DNA of 64,000 bases from Opisthocomus hoazin (lineage: Eukaryota > Chordata > Aves > Opisthocomiformes > Opisthocomidae), in the NCBI RefSeq assembly GCF_030867145.1, contig NC_134429.1, positions 15,934,677 to 15,998,676 on the forward strand. Direction: 5' to 3'. The notes beneath the pieces are model-generated. The model had not been told where the DNA came from. It saw only the letters and a program-made list of their open reading frames with translations, and searched no databases. This document shows, in pieces, positions 50,030 through 63,411 of the stretch (its first letter is position 1; each line of letters starts with the position of its first letter). A program made the translations under genes and the position numbers.

Positions 50030-51210
50030 AGGAGCTTGCAAAGGGCTTGCAACAGGTTGGGGACGGGTTTGCGCAAGGGAGGTTGTGATTGGCTTGAAAT
50101 AGGCTTGCAAGCGGTTTGCTATCGGCTTGCAAGGGGCTTGCAAGGGGTTTCCAGTGGGCTTGCAATGGGTTTGCGATGGGCTTACAATGGGTTTGCAACA
50201 GACTTGCAACAGGCTTGCAATGGATTTGCAGTGGGCTTGAAAGGGACCTGCAAACGGTTTCCAGTGGGCTTGCAGTGGGTTTACAAGGGGTTTGCAATGG
50301 GCTTTCAGGGTTTCCAATGGTTTTGCAACAGGCTTGCAATGGGCTTGCAATGGGTTTGCAATAGACTTGCAATGGGGGGGCAATTAATTTGCGATGGGCT
50401 TGAAAGGGGCTTGCAAGTGGTTTCCAATGGGTTTGTGATGGGTTTGGTTTTGCAATGGGCTTGCAAGGGGTTTGCAATGGGTTTGGGTTTGCAAGGAGTT
50501 TGCAATGGACTTGCAATAGAATTGCAATAGGCTTGCAATGGGTTTGCAATAGGCTTGCAATGGGCATGCAATGGATTTGCAATGGGCTTGCAAGGGGTTT
50601 GCAATGGGTTTGTGAAGGGTAACGATTTGCAATGGGCTTGCAAGGGGTTTCCAGTGGGCTTACAATGGGTTTGCAAGGGGTTTGCAATGGATTTGCAAGG
50701 GGTTTGCAATGGGTTTGCAATGGGTTTGCAATAGGCTTGCAACAGGCATGCAATGGATTTGCAATGGGCTTACAATAGGATTGCAATGGGTTTACAATAG
50801 GCTTGCAACGGGCATGCAATGGATTTGCAATGAGCTTGAAAGGGCTTGCAAGGGGTTTCCAATGGGTTTGCAATGAGTTTGGGTTTGCAATGGACTTGCA
50901 AGGGGTTTGCAATGGGCTTGCAATGGGCTTGCAATAGGCTTGCAACAGACATGCAATGGATTTGCAATGGGCTTACAATAGGCTTGCAATGGGTTTGCAA
51001 TAGGCTTGCAATGGGCATGCAATGGATTTGCAATGGGTTTGAAAGGGGCTTGCAAGGGGTTTGCATTGGGTTTGGGTTTGCAATGGGCTTGCAAGGGGTA
51101 TGTAATGGGCTTCCAAGATTTCCAACGGTTTTGCAATGGGCTTGCAATGGGCGTGAAATGGGCTTGCAATGGGCTTACAATGAGCTTGCAATGGGCTTGC
51201 AGTGTCTTCT
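50030..51210. repeat. 10-11-bp satellite (cttgcaatggg)
   Basis: Tandem 'gcttgcaatgg', 'gtttgcaatgg' and 'gcatgcaatgg' units over 1.2 kb, with longer higher-order blocks. Confidence 0.93.
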
Positions 51211-51734
51211 CCCCACACGGGCAGGCCAAGCTATGGGCACGTCTCAAGCAGCCAAAGCCCAGCTCCCCGATCTTCGCTCCTCCTCACAGCAAGCGGGCGG
51301 GCCGCAGCCGGCGCCGAGGTCTCCCAGCGCCCCGTGACGCTCCCAGCGCTCCCAGGGCCGTCGCTCCCTGCAGCCCCGCCGGGGAGAGGTTTGGTTTCAC
51401 GCCACTTCCTCGCTCTTTGCTCCGCTTTCCGCGATTGAAGGAAAAGCAGCTGCGAAACCGGGAGATGAAAGGGTCGGATGAAGCCGAGGGAGGGTGGAAA
51501 AACCCCGCGACGCGGTGGGGAAGGACCCCGAAGGTGCGATGGCTGCGTGGGGCTGCGGCTGGTGACGCACAGGGAGGCGGGACGGCAAGATGAAGGAAGC
51601 CCTGGAGCCTCCGAGTAACTGGAACCAGAAGGAAATGGAATCCGTGCGAGGAAATTCAGCCCGGGGAGACTCGGAGCAGCGGGGTTCCTTTGATCCAGGC
51701 ATCAGTTCCCAGCTTCCTCCATCCCTTGGTGGTG

Positions 51735-52215
51735 GGGATGTGATGGGCTTGCAATGGGCTTGCAATGGGCTTGCAATGGGCTTCCAACAGGCTTACAACA
51801 GGCTTGCAACAGGCTTGTAATAGGTTCACAGTGGGCTTGCAATGGGCTTGTAATATGCTTGCAACAGGCGTTCAAGGGGCTTGTAATAGGTTTACAATAA
51901 GCTTGCAACAGGCTTGCAATGAGTTGGCAACAAGCGTGCAGTGGGCTTGTAATAGGCTTGCAATGGGCATGCAATGAGCTTGCAAGTGGCTTGCAACAGG
52001 CTTGCAAAAGGCTTGTAGCGGGAGTACAATGGTTTTACAATGAGCTTGCAATGGGCTTGCAATAGGCTTACAAGGGGCTTGCAATAGGATTGGAAGGGGC
52101 TTGTAACAGGCTTGCAGTGAGCATGCAACAGGCTTCCGACTGGTGTGCGACGGGCTTGCAGTGGGCTTGTAACGGGCTTGCAACAGGCTTGCGGTGGGCT
52201 TACCACGGGCTTACT
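51735..52215. repeat. Second block of the cttgcaatggg satellite
   Basis: Same unit family as 50030-51210, more divergent, separated from it by about 520 bp of unique DNA. Confidence 0.9.
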
Positions 52216-55200
52216 CTGGGCTGCTCCTCTCACACCAGAGCAGCTGCCGTTCTCCCGCTGTCCCCTCGCCTCACCTCGCCCCATCTCCCAAGGAAGCCAA
52301 AGGTTTGATGGCTGAAAGAGCAGATCCCAGCTTTCCCACTGGCCGAGGGACCTTCTCGTGTGCTTGGTGTCAGAGGGCGACAGAGATCAAAGAGCTTTGC
52401 TCCACGCTGTTTTCCACCCCATAAATCTATTTTATGGTGGGAAACCTTTGGGTTTCTCCCGCAGCTGCCGGCGGAGGATCCCAGCCCCGCTGCCGAGCAA
52501 GAACGGTGACCAGATGATAGAGGTGAAGCCCAACAAATGGGTTTGCAGGTCCACGAGAGCCACCAGCAGCGGCTTCGAGGTCCATCTCCGCTCTCCCACA
52601 GCGTGATCCGAGGTCGGGATTTTTTGGGAAAGGCTGGAAAACGATGCTGTTGTCCTGCTTGGGCCATCCCGGGCTTGCTCTCACCCACCGCCGGGCATCA
52701 TTTCCCTTCAATTCCCCCTTGTTTTCAACCGGGAAATGTTCATCATTGAATTAGTAAGAATATATTTTATTTTTAATTTTGAAAGAGGACCTAAATGCGC
52801 CCAGAAATTGGGAGAATTATTTGCGTTTTTACCATTCTGGAAGGAATCTGATGCTACTTTCAGCTTCCCTCATAGATCCGTGTTGCAGATAGAGGAAACC
52901 AGCCCAGCTAATTGCAAAAATCGCTTCACTCCAGGCGTTTGCTCTAATGCAAAAGTCGATAAAATCCCACCCCAGCCCTTGTTTGATGAGCAACCCCCCG
53001 TCAATTAAACGAATTAACGTGGCTTTGGGTGGGAGAGCTCCAAAGAGCTCCCAGCTCTGCAGCCCCACCTCGCTGGGGCCAGCTCAGCCATTGACCCAAC
53101 CCAAACCCAACCGTGCTGGCTGGCCCCCCGCTCTTTCCCTTGGGAAAAAAAGAACCGATTTTCCCTTAAATAAGGATATTGCCTTATTCCCAACCCTAAT
53201 TTATGGCTTTTCCACCTCTTGATACCGTATCACATTGGGTGCCACTGACCTTCCCATGATGCTGCATCTCCGTTCCCCATTGTTTTGCCCCAAATTGAGG
53301 ACAAAATGCAATGAACAACATAGTTTATAAAAAATCCTGCATTTATCTCTCTCTATTCTACGTTTCTGATTTTTTTCCCCTTAATGGGGCTACTCTACCA
53401 GGGGGATTTCACTTTTCTTTTGAGATTTTCCTTATTTCCAGTGGGATCTGATGGTGCTTTCGGTCCCCATTTTGCACCGTGGGGGATGTTCGGTGTCACC
53501 CCCTGCAGAAATCACCTGGACCAAGGTCCAAATTGCAACGGATCGGGGATGGCAGTGCCTTTTGCTGGATATTTCCCCAGCCAGCCTCTTTGCAATCCCA
53601 AATCCCGATGGCCGCAGCAAGATACCGAGATGAAAGCACCGAGGAGGGGTCATTTTGGGATGGAGGTGGAGAAGCCATTGCGCAACTGCTCTGAAGAGGT
53701 TCCCAGCCCATCCCAACTGCTTGTTTTCAACCTTAATATCCAAAATAAAGGAAGAGGAGCTCAGGTCGGAGGGTTTTCACCCACGTCAAAGGGCAATGAT
53801 TCACCCAGTCCCACGACCGGTTGCATGGGTACAGTCACCCATCGGTGCGTGGGAACCTCCCGTGTGGATTTTTACCCCTCGAGAAACCTCCTGGAGAACC
53901 TGCTCCTGGTAGTTTGATTTCTTCTAGGAGGAGCAAAGACATTATCGCTGGGAGAGCCTGGTGAACTCATCTGGGTTTGCTTCCCCTCAAGCCAGAAACA
54001 CCTGCCACATCAAGTGAAGGAGGAGATAACGCAGGAAACATAGACCCCCCCACCGCAAAATACTCCCCGATTAATTTATAATGCCAGGGAAAAACTTGTG
54101 TTGGTGCTGAACCCGTGTCGCGGTGCAGATAGAAATCTAAAATCCCCTCGACTGCTTGGTGGAGGAAACGGCAATGTGATTTTTCCTGCAGATACGGGGT
54201 GTTTATCCCTCCACATGAGCAGCAAGCAGCGAGTTGATGTCTTCCCTGCGCTCGTCACCGTGGCCGGGGATGCACGATGAAGCTCCAGTGCTGCTAGAGA
54301 TGCTGCACAGCCCCTTGCCCAGCTCCTGGGCACCTCCCAGCGAGATATTTTGCTGGAGAAACCACCCAAATTTGTAAAAAACCCCGTTTTCTAGAGCAGG
54401 GATGAAGTGCTGTGGCTGATTAATAGAGGACTGGGACACATTTTGAAGCCCACCATGAGGTTGCTTGGCCATCCAGAAATCAGATGGCACTGGGGAGCTG
54501 CAAACCCCTCGTTCCCTGGGTGCATCCACCCATCATTTGGGTGCAATCACTTCCCACATCTTCACACTCCAAGAGCCTGGCTCTGTTGGAGATGCTACAA
54601 GCCCCACGTAGTTGCTCATCACCTGGGATTTCTCCTCCAACCCCCTCCCGGATGGTCCCACCACCCATCGGAGATGATTCGCTTAGATCTTGGGAATGCC
54701 GGTGAGGAAAAATAAACACAGCGAGCTCTTCCCAGGTTGTTTAATGAAGCAGCGAGCCAGGCTCGGTATCACCTGAGCTGGTGGGAATGGTTCCGGATTT
54801 GGGTTCTTATCTCCAATTACAGAAAGTAAACAGTGGATCTGGGATGTAAGCCGAGCTTAGGTGGGATGGGCCTGGTCGTGAAGACTGGTATCGGCATGGT
54901 GAGGATGTCAGTAGCTGGAAACAGGTCTACTGTCTACCACATCTAAATATTGAGCGTATGAGTCTGTGAGTAGCTGACCATACCCCATAGCTGCATCCAG
55001 CCTGATTTCATGCTGCTTTTGGGACACATAATGCAATTTTAGGGCAAAATACCTGTGGTGGCACCTCCAGCTGCTTTACTCAGATGCATCGTATGCATCT
55101 GACCCCAAACTGATGCAAAGTTTAAGCTCTCTCCTCCAATACCTTCATGGATGATGCTCTGATGTTCTTCCCATGTCTCCAACATGGGATGGAGCTGGGA

Positions 55201-57889
55201 CATGGCTGGAGCTGTGCAGCCCCATTCATCCCCGCTCAGCTCTGCTCCATCTGGATGGCTTAGAGCCACCTTGAGGTCAATGACACAAAGTCTTCCACCA
55301 GCTCAGGTGCTCTTCGTTGCTCTGTTAATAGATTTGGGAGCCAAAAGCTGCCTTTGGCATCTCTGGGAGCAATGGGGAGCACCTGGATGTGCAACACTTC
55401 TTCCTCACTTTGCCCGGTGCTGAGCTGTTTCTGGTTGAGTTTCTCCTCCAGCTTCATTTTCAAGCTGATGTTAAAACCACACGGGCCACAAAGACTCGTT
55501 GCACCACTTGAAGCTGCATGCAAATGAGAGCTGGGAGCATGCAAAGTTGTGGAGCTCCGGATGCAAAGCTCCTGTTGGCTTTGCATGCAACTCGGTCCCC
55601 CCAGAGTAATCGAGATCTTCACCATTAGCTCCAACTCCTCCTTTTCACAGCCCAGCCTCATTGCATCTCTGGCTCACACCAAGACCTTCATCTCTAGTTT
55701 ACATCAAGACATTCATCTTTTGCTCATGCCAGGAGCTTAATCTCTTACTCCCACCAAGACCTTCATCACTTGCTCACACCAAGAGCACCACAGGTTGGAT
55801 ACACAGTCCCAGGCGAGACTCAGCCCCATTCCCACCACTGTTTCCATGGGGTTGCATCCTCCTGCTTTGCTTCTTTGGCTGTGATTATTTGTCTACCACT
55901 TGGTTTCTTCCTTTTCCTACCCTTTGAAACCGAGTTTTTGCTTCCTTTTGAGTCAGCCTGGAGTTCCTGCACTCTCCCAGTGAAGATGTGAATGACGTAG
56001 GGTTGAATGGGTCATGCTGCTCCGGGGAGAAGCACGAGAGAGAAGAGGTTAAGATATCAACCAGCCTTTCTCCTTTTCCTCTGGCCAAGAGAAGTCCCAG
56101 CCCCATGACCAGGGAAGGTGACAGCTCTCTTCTTGAGGACCACAACAGTATTTCCAGCATGCTCTTAATGTGAAGAGCATGGCCAGTCAACACATTTGCC
56201 CCTTGGGTTGGTGGCATCTTCTTGGGACAATGTGACCAGTTTGGGGTCCCCTAGGTCAAGAGTAAGCAGAGAAGGACCAGCGTGGGGTCACCAAGATGCC
56301 CAGATCAACACACATTGGGAGATACGGGGGAGCTGGGCTGGGGGATGCTGATGAAGAGGAGGGTAAGGGGAGAATGCACCCACAACCACAGCAACTTGGA
56401 GGGTGTTCCCAAAGAGGGCGGCACCAAACCTGCCTGAAAATCTAAATTTTCCTTAAAACACCCTCAATTCCAACACGCTCCAACACACCAGCTCCATGAC
56501 ACAGGGCAACGCCAGCCCTGGAGATGCAGAAACCCCTCCGGTTTCAGCCCTCCTTTCCCTCTCCTTTGCCTGTGGTGACTCGGCACCAACAAACCCGCAA
56601 CCAAACCGGGGTAATCTCGAACAAAAAAACCCTCCCAATTATTTCAGCTCCACAGGTAGGAGGGAGGCCAAGACGCCGCTGGAGCTGTCGCTTTCTATTT
56701 TCCAGTCCTTTGCACCAGCGTGAGACATTTAATGCAAATAAAAAACCCCCACATCCGTCCTCGCCAACCGTATGGGACAGCCACAAACGCTGTGTGTCCA
56801 ACCGCGGTACGGGCCGGAGCAAAGCCCGTTGCCCGGCTCCGAATCCATCCCGCTCTGACGAAGCCCTTGGCATGAAAATCCAGAGCAAACAGCTCAGCTG
56901 AGGGTTTTTTTCCCCCCAATAAAATCCTTCCCGGCAGAGTTTTCCCGGAGGCGATACGGCCCGGATTAGCATCCCGGCATCCCACGTAGCCGCGGGGGCA
57001 CGCAGAGGGGGAAGATGCCCAATGCGTTGGGTCCGCTCTTCTATTTAAATTCAACAAAAAAGGGCATTGAAGTTGTATTTATGATTTTTGCTGTCCTAGG
57101 GAGGGGCTTTTAAATCCCCAAGCCTGAGCTCTCCTAGGGGTTTTAAATTTTTTATATATATATGTGCACACACTCGCATATATGGAAACTTAGATATATT
57201 TATATATAAAATATAAAGTTATAAATTTATAACCCCCTTTCCCTGCAAAGCGTTTGGCTTGGAAAGGGAGAAACCAGCCTCAAGCTTAGCTGTCCTCCAG
57301 CTTAATCCCCCACCAGCTCCTAACGAAGAATAGACCCGTTATTCATTAAAGGGTGAAATAAAACTACAGATGCTGGCAAATATTTCCTGCGGGGGCACGT
57401 GCCCCTAAATCCCTCGGCCAGGTTTGCTGCTTAGCCCAGGTTTATCGTAACCTCGATCCATAGGGCTGCCCTCAAACATCCTCTTGCAGATTTTAGGCTG
57501 GGTTTTATGCTTTTTAAGGTGAAATCAGGGGTTTTTTTCCCATCTGGAAATGGGGAAGCGCACCTGGGAATAGAAGTGGGTGCTAGAAATCCAGCAAAAT
57601 TTGAATTTTTCAAGATAAATAAGAGCTCCTAGAGAGCAATGAGAAGCGCCAGCCTTTTTATTTTTAAGCAATGCGTTATATGTAAATTGACCTCTGCTTT
57701 TTGCTTTTAAGATGGCTCCAAACCTCCTTTCTTTTCCGGCCAGGAGGATCTGGGATGACCCTCACGGGGAAGATCTTTGGTGCCGAAGCTGGTGACACAT
57801 CCCGCTGAGTGCGGGGAGTCGGAGGCGAGAAATCGTGCAGCCCTCCTGCTTTTCACGGGAGAAGAAAAAGTCCTTTGCGAAACGCTGCT
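52216..57889. other. Unique lower-GC intergenic stretch
   Basis: The longest stretch without large tandem repeats or CpG islands. Open frames (for example about 55260-55661 minus) show no recognisable domain or splice structure. TA-rich simple sequence lies at about 57150-57230. I find no CSMD2-type CUB/sushi exon here, although CSMD2 is the neighbour of PHC2 on this side in human. Confidence 0.45.
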
Positions 57890-59590
57890 GGGTCGGAGGG
57901 GAAGAGGCAACGGAACCTCAGGTTTGCGGAAAGGGGCTCCGCAGTCGGATAAAGGCACCCCAGGCTCGCAAAAGGGGGTTGCAATTTCACAAAAGGGGCT
58001 CCCAGGTGTGCAAAAGGGGGTCCCAGGTGTGCAAAAAGGCACCCCTGGTTTAATAAAAGGCACCGCAGCTTTGCAAAGCGGGGTCCCAGCTTTAAGAAAA
58101 GGCACCCCAGGTTCAAGAAAAGGAGCCCTGGTTTGTAAAATGGGGTCCCAAGCGTGTGAAAAGGGGTCTCGGTTTGTGAGACGGGGCCACAGATTTGCAA
58201 AATGAGGTCTCAAGTTTAAGAAAAGGCTCCCCAGGTTTAATGAAAGGAGCCCTGATTTGTGTAATGGGGTCCCAGGCTTGCGAAAAGGGGTCTCAGTTTG
58301 TAAAACGGGGTCTCAGGTTTTCTAAAAGGCACCCCAGGTTGGCAAAAAAGGGCTCAAGGTTTGCACAAAGGGGTCTTGGTTTGCAAAATGGGACCACAGC
58401 GGTAAGAAAAGGGACCCCCAGGTCTGCAAAAAGGGATCCCAGGTTTAAGAAAAGGCTCCCCAGGCTTAAGGGAAGGAGCCCTGATTTTTGAACTGGGGTC
58501 CCAGGCTTGCGAAAAGGGGTCTCGGTTTGTAAAACGGGGTCTCAGGTTGGCAAAACAGGGTCTCAGGTTTGGGAAAAGGCACCTTGGGTTTAAGAAAAGG
58601 CACCCTGGGTTTGCAAAATGGGGCTTGACGTTTGCACAAAAGGGTTTTTGTTTGCAAAACGGGACCCCGGGTGTAAGAAAAAGGACCCCAGGTTTGCAAC
58701 AAGGGGACCCCAGGTTTAAGAAAAGCAGCCCTGACTTACAAAATGGGGTCCCAGGTTTGCAAAAATAGGTCTTGGTTTGTAAAAGGGGGTCACAGTCTTG
58801 CGAAAAGGGTCTCCAGATTTGCAGAAAGGGACCCCAGGTTTGCAAAAAGGGGTCCCAAGTTTCTGCGAACGTGTCTCTGGTTTGCCAAGGGCACCCCAAA
58901 TTCAAGAAACGGCACCCTAGGTTTGGAAAAAGGGGCTCGAGGTTTGCAGAAAGGGGTCTTGGATTGCAAAATGGGACCGTGGGGTGAGAAAAGGGACCCC
59001 CAGGTCTGCAAAAAGGAGTCCCAAATTTAAGAAAAGGCTCCCCAGGCTTAAGGGAAGGAGCTCTGATTTGTGAACTGGGGTCCCAGGCTTGCGAAAAGGG
59101 GTCTCGGTTTGTAAAATGGGGTCTCAGTTTTGGGAAAAGGCACCCCGGGTTTCCAAAATGGGGTTCGGGGTTTGCACGGAAGGGTTTGGATTGGCCAAGC
59201 GGGACCCCGGGTGCAAGAAAAGGGACCCCAGGTTTGCAAAATGGGGCCCCAGGTTGAAAAAAAGGGGTCCCAGGTTTAAGAAAAGGGGTCCCAGGTTTCA
59301 GAAAAGGGGTCCCAGGTTGAAGAAAAGGAGCGCAGATTTGCAGAATGCAGTCCTAGGTTGAAGAAAAGGGGTCCCAGGTTGAAAAAAAGGGGTCCCAGGT
59401 TTAAGAAAAAGGGTCCCAAGTTTGCAAAGTGTGGCCCCAGGTTTCAGAAAAGGGGTCCCAGGTTTAAGAAAAGGCACCCCAGGTTGGCAAAACGGGGCCC
59501 TAGGTTTCAGAAAAGGGGCCCCAGGTTTACGAAGAGGAGCCCAGATCTGCAGAATGCGGTCCCAGGTTTGCACGAAGGCTCCCAGGTTTG
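57890..59590. repeat. ~20-bp minisatellite (gggtcccaggtttgcaaaaa)
   Basis: About 1.7 kb of variants such as 'ggggtctcggtttgtaaaac' and 'aggcaccccaggtttaagaa'. The plus strand keeps an open lysine/glycine-rich frame through much of it, as expected from a repeat. Confidence 0.93.
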
Positions 59591-59969
59591 CGTCGAGCAG
59601 CGGGCGTCCCGGGAGGATTTCCCACCCCATCCCGTGCGGGAAATGCCCTTGAACCCCCAAATCGGTGTTAATCATAAAAAAAGCCGGGTTCTGGGAAATG
59701 GTTTCGCTGGCAGCAAGCCCTCCCCGAGAGGCCCGAGGGCGATGCTTTATCCCCGTGCGATTTTTTCCCAGCTAATCTGCTGATTACTTGATCCCCGTGC
59801 TGGTATTTCAGCAAAAATACTGTGAAAAAGCACCAAAAACATCCCCGTTTGGAGCAGAAAAGACTTTTGCCGGGATCGGCTGCACCCCAAAACCCGCGTG
59901 ATCCCCCAAAATGGGGCTGGGGGCTGGTGCATCCTCCCAGCCCCTCCCTGGGTGTGGGAAGGGGTTTGG

Positions 59970-60415
59970 TGGCAGGCGGGGGGACACGGAAGGACACGGG
60001 AGGGGATGGGGACATGGGGGGACATGTGAGGAGATGGGGACATGGGGGGACATGGAAGGGGACGGGGGCATGGGGGGACATGCGAGGGGATGGGGACTCA
60101 GGGGGGACACGGGAGGGGACGGGGACACGGAGCATCATGCGAGGGGATGGGGACACGGGGGGACACATGAGGGGGTGGGGATGCAGGGGAACATGCAAGG
60201 GAACGGGGACGTGGAGGAACATGGGAGTGGATGGGGACACAGGAGGGCATACGAGGGGACGGGGACAAAGGGGGACACGGGAGGGGATGGGGCACGGGGG
60301 TACATGGGAGGGGACAGGGACATGGGGGGGCACGCGAGGGGATGGGGACATGGGACATGCAAGGGGACAGGGACAAGGGAGGACATGGGAGGGGACGGGG
60401 ACTCTGCCAGCGGGG
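59970..60415. repeat. G-rich minisatellite (gggacatgggaggggacggg)
   Basis: Units of roughly 28-30 bp with 'gaggggatggggacac'. Confidence 0.88.
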
Positions 60416-60534
60416 ACCAAGCGTCCCAAGGCACCTCCATCCCCCCCCCCCGCAACGAGTCTCTCCGTTCTCAGTCAAACCCCTGAAATCGAGACAAGGG
60501 GGGTTTTGTCCCCCAGTAAAGAGTCGTGGCAGGG

Positions 60535-61470
60535 GGTCCCCAAGACACCCGCTCTGCAGCTCTGGGGTCCCCCAAGAAACCTCTTCTGGAGGGGTGGGGT
60601 CCCCAAGAAACCCGTTTCAGCTGCATGGGGTCCCCCAATAATCCCATTTTTGCAGCATTGGGATCCCCCCCAAGATTTTTCTTTTTTGCAGCGTGGTGGC
60701 CCCCAAGAAACCCATTTTTGCACTGTGGGGTCTCCCAAGAAATTAATCTTTGCAGGATGGGATCCCCCCCAAAACCCCCATATTTTCAGCATGGAGTCCC
60801 CAGAAACTCCTCCATGCAGCGCAGGGTCCCCCACAGGACCTGTTTTTTTTTTTTTGCAGAGTGGGGTTCCCCCAAGAAACGCCTTTTGCAGCACGGGGTC
60901 CCCAATAAACCCAGTTTTGCAGCCTCGGGAACCCCCAAGAGACCCATTTTCCTCTCCGTGGGGTCTCCCATGAGACCCATTTTTGCAGTGTTGGGGTCCC
61001 CCGATAATCCTATTTTCGCCCCGTGGGGTCTCCCCATAAACCCATTTACGCAGCTTTGGGGTCCCCCAGGAGACCCATTTTCCCAGCCTGGGGTTTCTCC
61101 CCCAGCAGACCCAGTTTTGTGGCACAGTGTCCCACCAGCCACCCAGTTTGGCAGCGCTGGGGTCCCCCAATCATCCACCATGGGGTCCCCCAAGAGACCC
61201 ATTTTTTTTACAGCTTGGGAGTTCCCCCAAAACCTCATTTTTCCAGCACAGCATCCCCCAATAACCCTTTTTTTGCAGACTGGGATCCCCCGAGGCACCT
61301 GGTCTCGCAGCGCTGGGTCCCCCGAGAAATCTCCTTCCGCAGCGTGAGGTCCCCTGGAGACCCCTCTTGCGGTGGGGGGGTCCCCAGGGAGCTGCGTTTC
61401 TGCAGCCCAGACCCCCCCAGGTATTTTCCCCAGCCTGGGGCCCCCCAAGAGGAATTTTTTTGCCGCTAGC
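60535..61470. repeat. ~42-bp minisatellite (ggggtcccccaagaaaccca)
   Basis: About 22 units with 'cccatttttgcagc' joining segments. Ends near 61470. Confidence 0.9.
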
Positions 61471-61854
61471 GCTGGCCTAAAGCTGCCTGGCCTAGAGATG
61501 AACCCAGCCCGGAGCGGGCAGCCCCTTCGAGGCCCCCCCAGTCCCTCTTTTCCTTCCAACCCCCATTGCCCACGACCCCCCCTGCCCTCTGCAATAATAA
61601 TAACGTTAATTTTCGTATTAATTACTGCCTTTTAGAAATGAAATGTTTCATTTCAATGTGTTAAAATGGGGTTTGGGATGGATTTTGGCCCCCCCCCCCC
61701 TCACTCCGAAGACCAGGAAGGCGAGGCTGGAGGACGAGCATCAGCTGCCGGGGGTGGGTGCGCCGGGGGGGCCGGAAAGTGCCCCGCTCGGGCTGGGAAA
61801 AGGGCTGAGAATGGGCAAAATGCAGTGTGTGACCGAAGGAATAATCCGAAAATG

Positions 61855-62480
61855 AGAAATAATATGAAAACCAAAGGACGGAGAAGTAAAACGATGCAAA
61901 AATAAAATAGTGCAAAACGAAACTAAGGCAAAAATGGCAAGAATAAAATAAATAGTGCAAAAAGGAGCGAGGGAAAGAATGCAAAAATGAAAACAAGGCA
62001 AAAATAAAGTAACGCAAAAATACAACCAGTGAAATAAAGAATAAAAAAATGCATGAATGTAAAAATAAAGTAATGCAAGAAGAAAACTGATTAATAGTAA
62101 GAGAAGCAATAAAAAAAAAAACGAAAATAAAATAACACAAAACCAAACTAATGCAAAAATAATGTGAGAAGATAATAAACGGATGCACAAATAAAAGCAC
62201 AAAAATTAAACAGTAAAATGAATGAAAAGGTAGAAGGATGTGAGCCTAAAATAACATAAAAAGAAGAGAATGTTAAAATAAAAGAATGGGAAAAAATTTC
62301 AAAAATAAAAGAATGGGAAAAAACTTCAAAAATACAAGAGTGCAAAAACAAAAGAATAAAAAAATAAAAGAATACAAAAATGAAAGAACACAAAAATAGA
62401 AGAATAAAAACCCAAAAGAATACAAAAAATAAAATAAAGCAAAAAAAATTACAGTAATAAAAATAATAACGTTTATTATT
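61855..62480. repeat. A-rich minisatellite (aaaataaaatgcaaaa-type)
   Basis: An abrupt switch to more than 60% A. It contains many AATAAA hexamers on the plus strand and ends at 'ttattattttactg'. Confidence 0.9.
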
Positions 62481-63044
62481 TTACTGTGCCCCCCCTCCAC
62501 GTGCTCCCGCGATGCCGTGACACTGACTCCAGGCGGGAATGGCTTTGCGCTGGAGCGGGCGAGGAGCTCTCACACCTCCTCCTCCTCTTCTTCCTCCTCC
62601 TCCTCCTGCTCCCCTCCCCCCCTATCTCCCCCGAGCCCACCCCGCGGGGGGGCCCCGGCCCCTTTGTTCCCCCCCCATCGGGCCCCTCCTGGGCACAGCG
62701 CACATCCCGCCTTCAATAGCACCGCCAGCGGTTTGTTTTTTTTTTTTGGCTTTCCTGAATTAAACAAACACTTTTTTTCCCCCACCTTTCTGGAATTTTC
62801 CTGACCCCGCGAATGCCCCCGTTTGGGCTTGATTTGATTATTTTTTAATTTGTCCTCTGGCTGTTCTGGGAAGAGGAGAACGAACCCCGCAGGCACCAAA
62901 CCCCCCCAGACCCTCCTCGGACGTCGGGGCACGGCGGAGGGTGATGTCTGAAAAATGATAATGCCTGGAAACAAGACCCCCGCCGTGGCTGGAAGCTGGT
63001 TGGCGCAGGGCTTTCCTTCGGAGCGCGGGCGGGGGGACACAGGG
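62481..63044. other. Unique spacer
   Basis: Contains a (TCC)n microsatellite at about 62576-62610. No gene recognised. Confidence 0.4.
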
Positions 63045-63411
63045 GGATGCTGCACCCCCACCCGCATCCGTGGTGCGTCCCTGGTGCATCCCTGCATCCC
63101 CACCTGCATCCCTGCATCCCTGCCCACATCCCTGGTGCACCGCTGGTGCATCCCTGCATCGCTGCCCACATCTCTGGTGCATCCCTGGCGCATCCCTGCC
63201 CGCATCCCTGCATCCCCACCCACATCCCTGGCACATCCCTGCATCCCTGGCACATCCCATCTCGCATCCCTGCATCCCCACCCGCATGCCTGGTGCATCC
63301 ATACATCCCTGCCCGCATCCCTGCATCCGCACCCGCATGCCCGGTGCATGCCTGCATCCCTGCTCGCATCCCTGGCACATCCCTGGTGCATCCCTGCATC
63401 TCCACCTTCAT
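63045..63411. repeat. gcatccctg-type minisatellite
   Basis: Units such as 'gcatccctgcatccccaccc' and 'ctggtgcatccctgg'. It abuts the CR1 element. Confidence 0.9.

Noticed and set aside
55260-55661. 133-codon minus-strand frame in unique DNA
   Set aside because: No recognisable domain, no splice sites matching a gene model, composition like the surrounding DNA.
57777-59783. Lys/Gly/Pro-rich frames of 90-190 codons resembling a structural protein
   Set aside because: They follow the ~20-bp minisatellite and break at unit-length changes; no start or splice context.
44950-63000. Search for CSMD2 exons expected by synteny
   Set aside because: No CUB or sushi cysteine pattern was seen on either strand; the gene may start right of the window.
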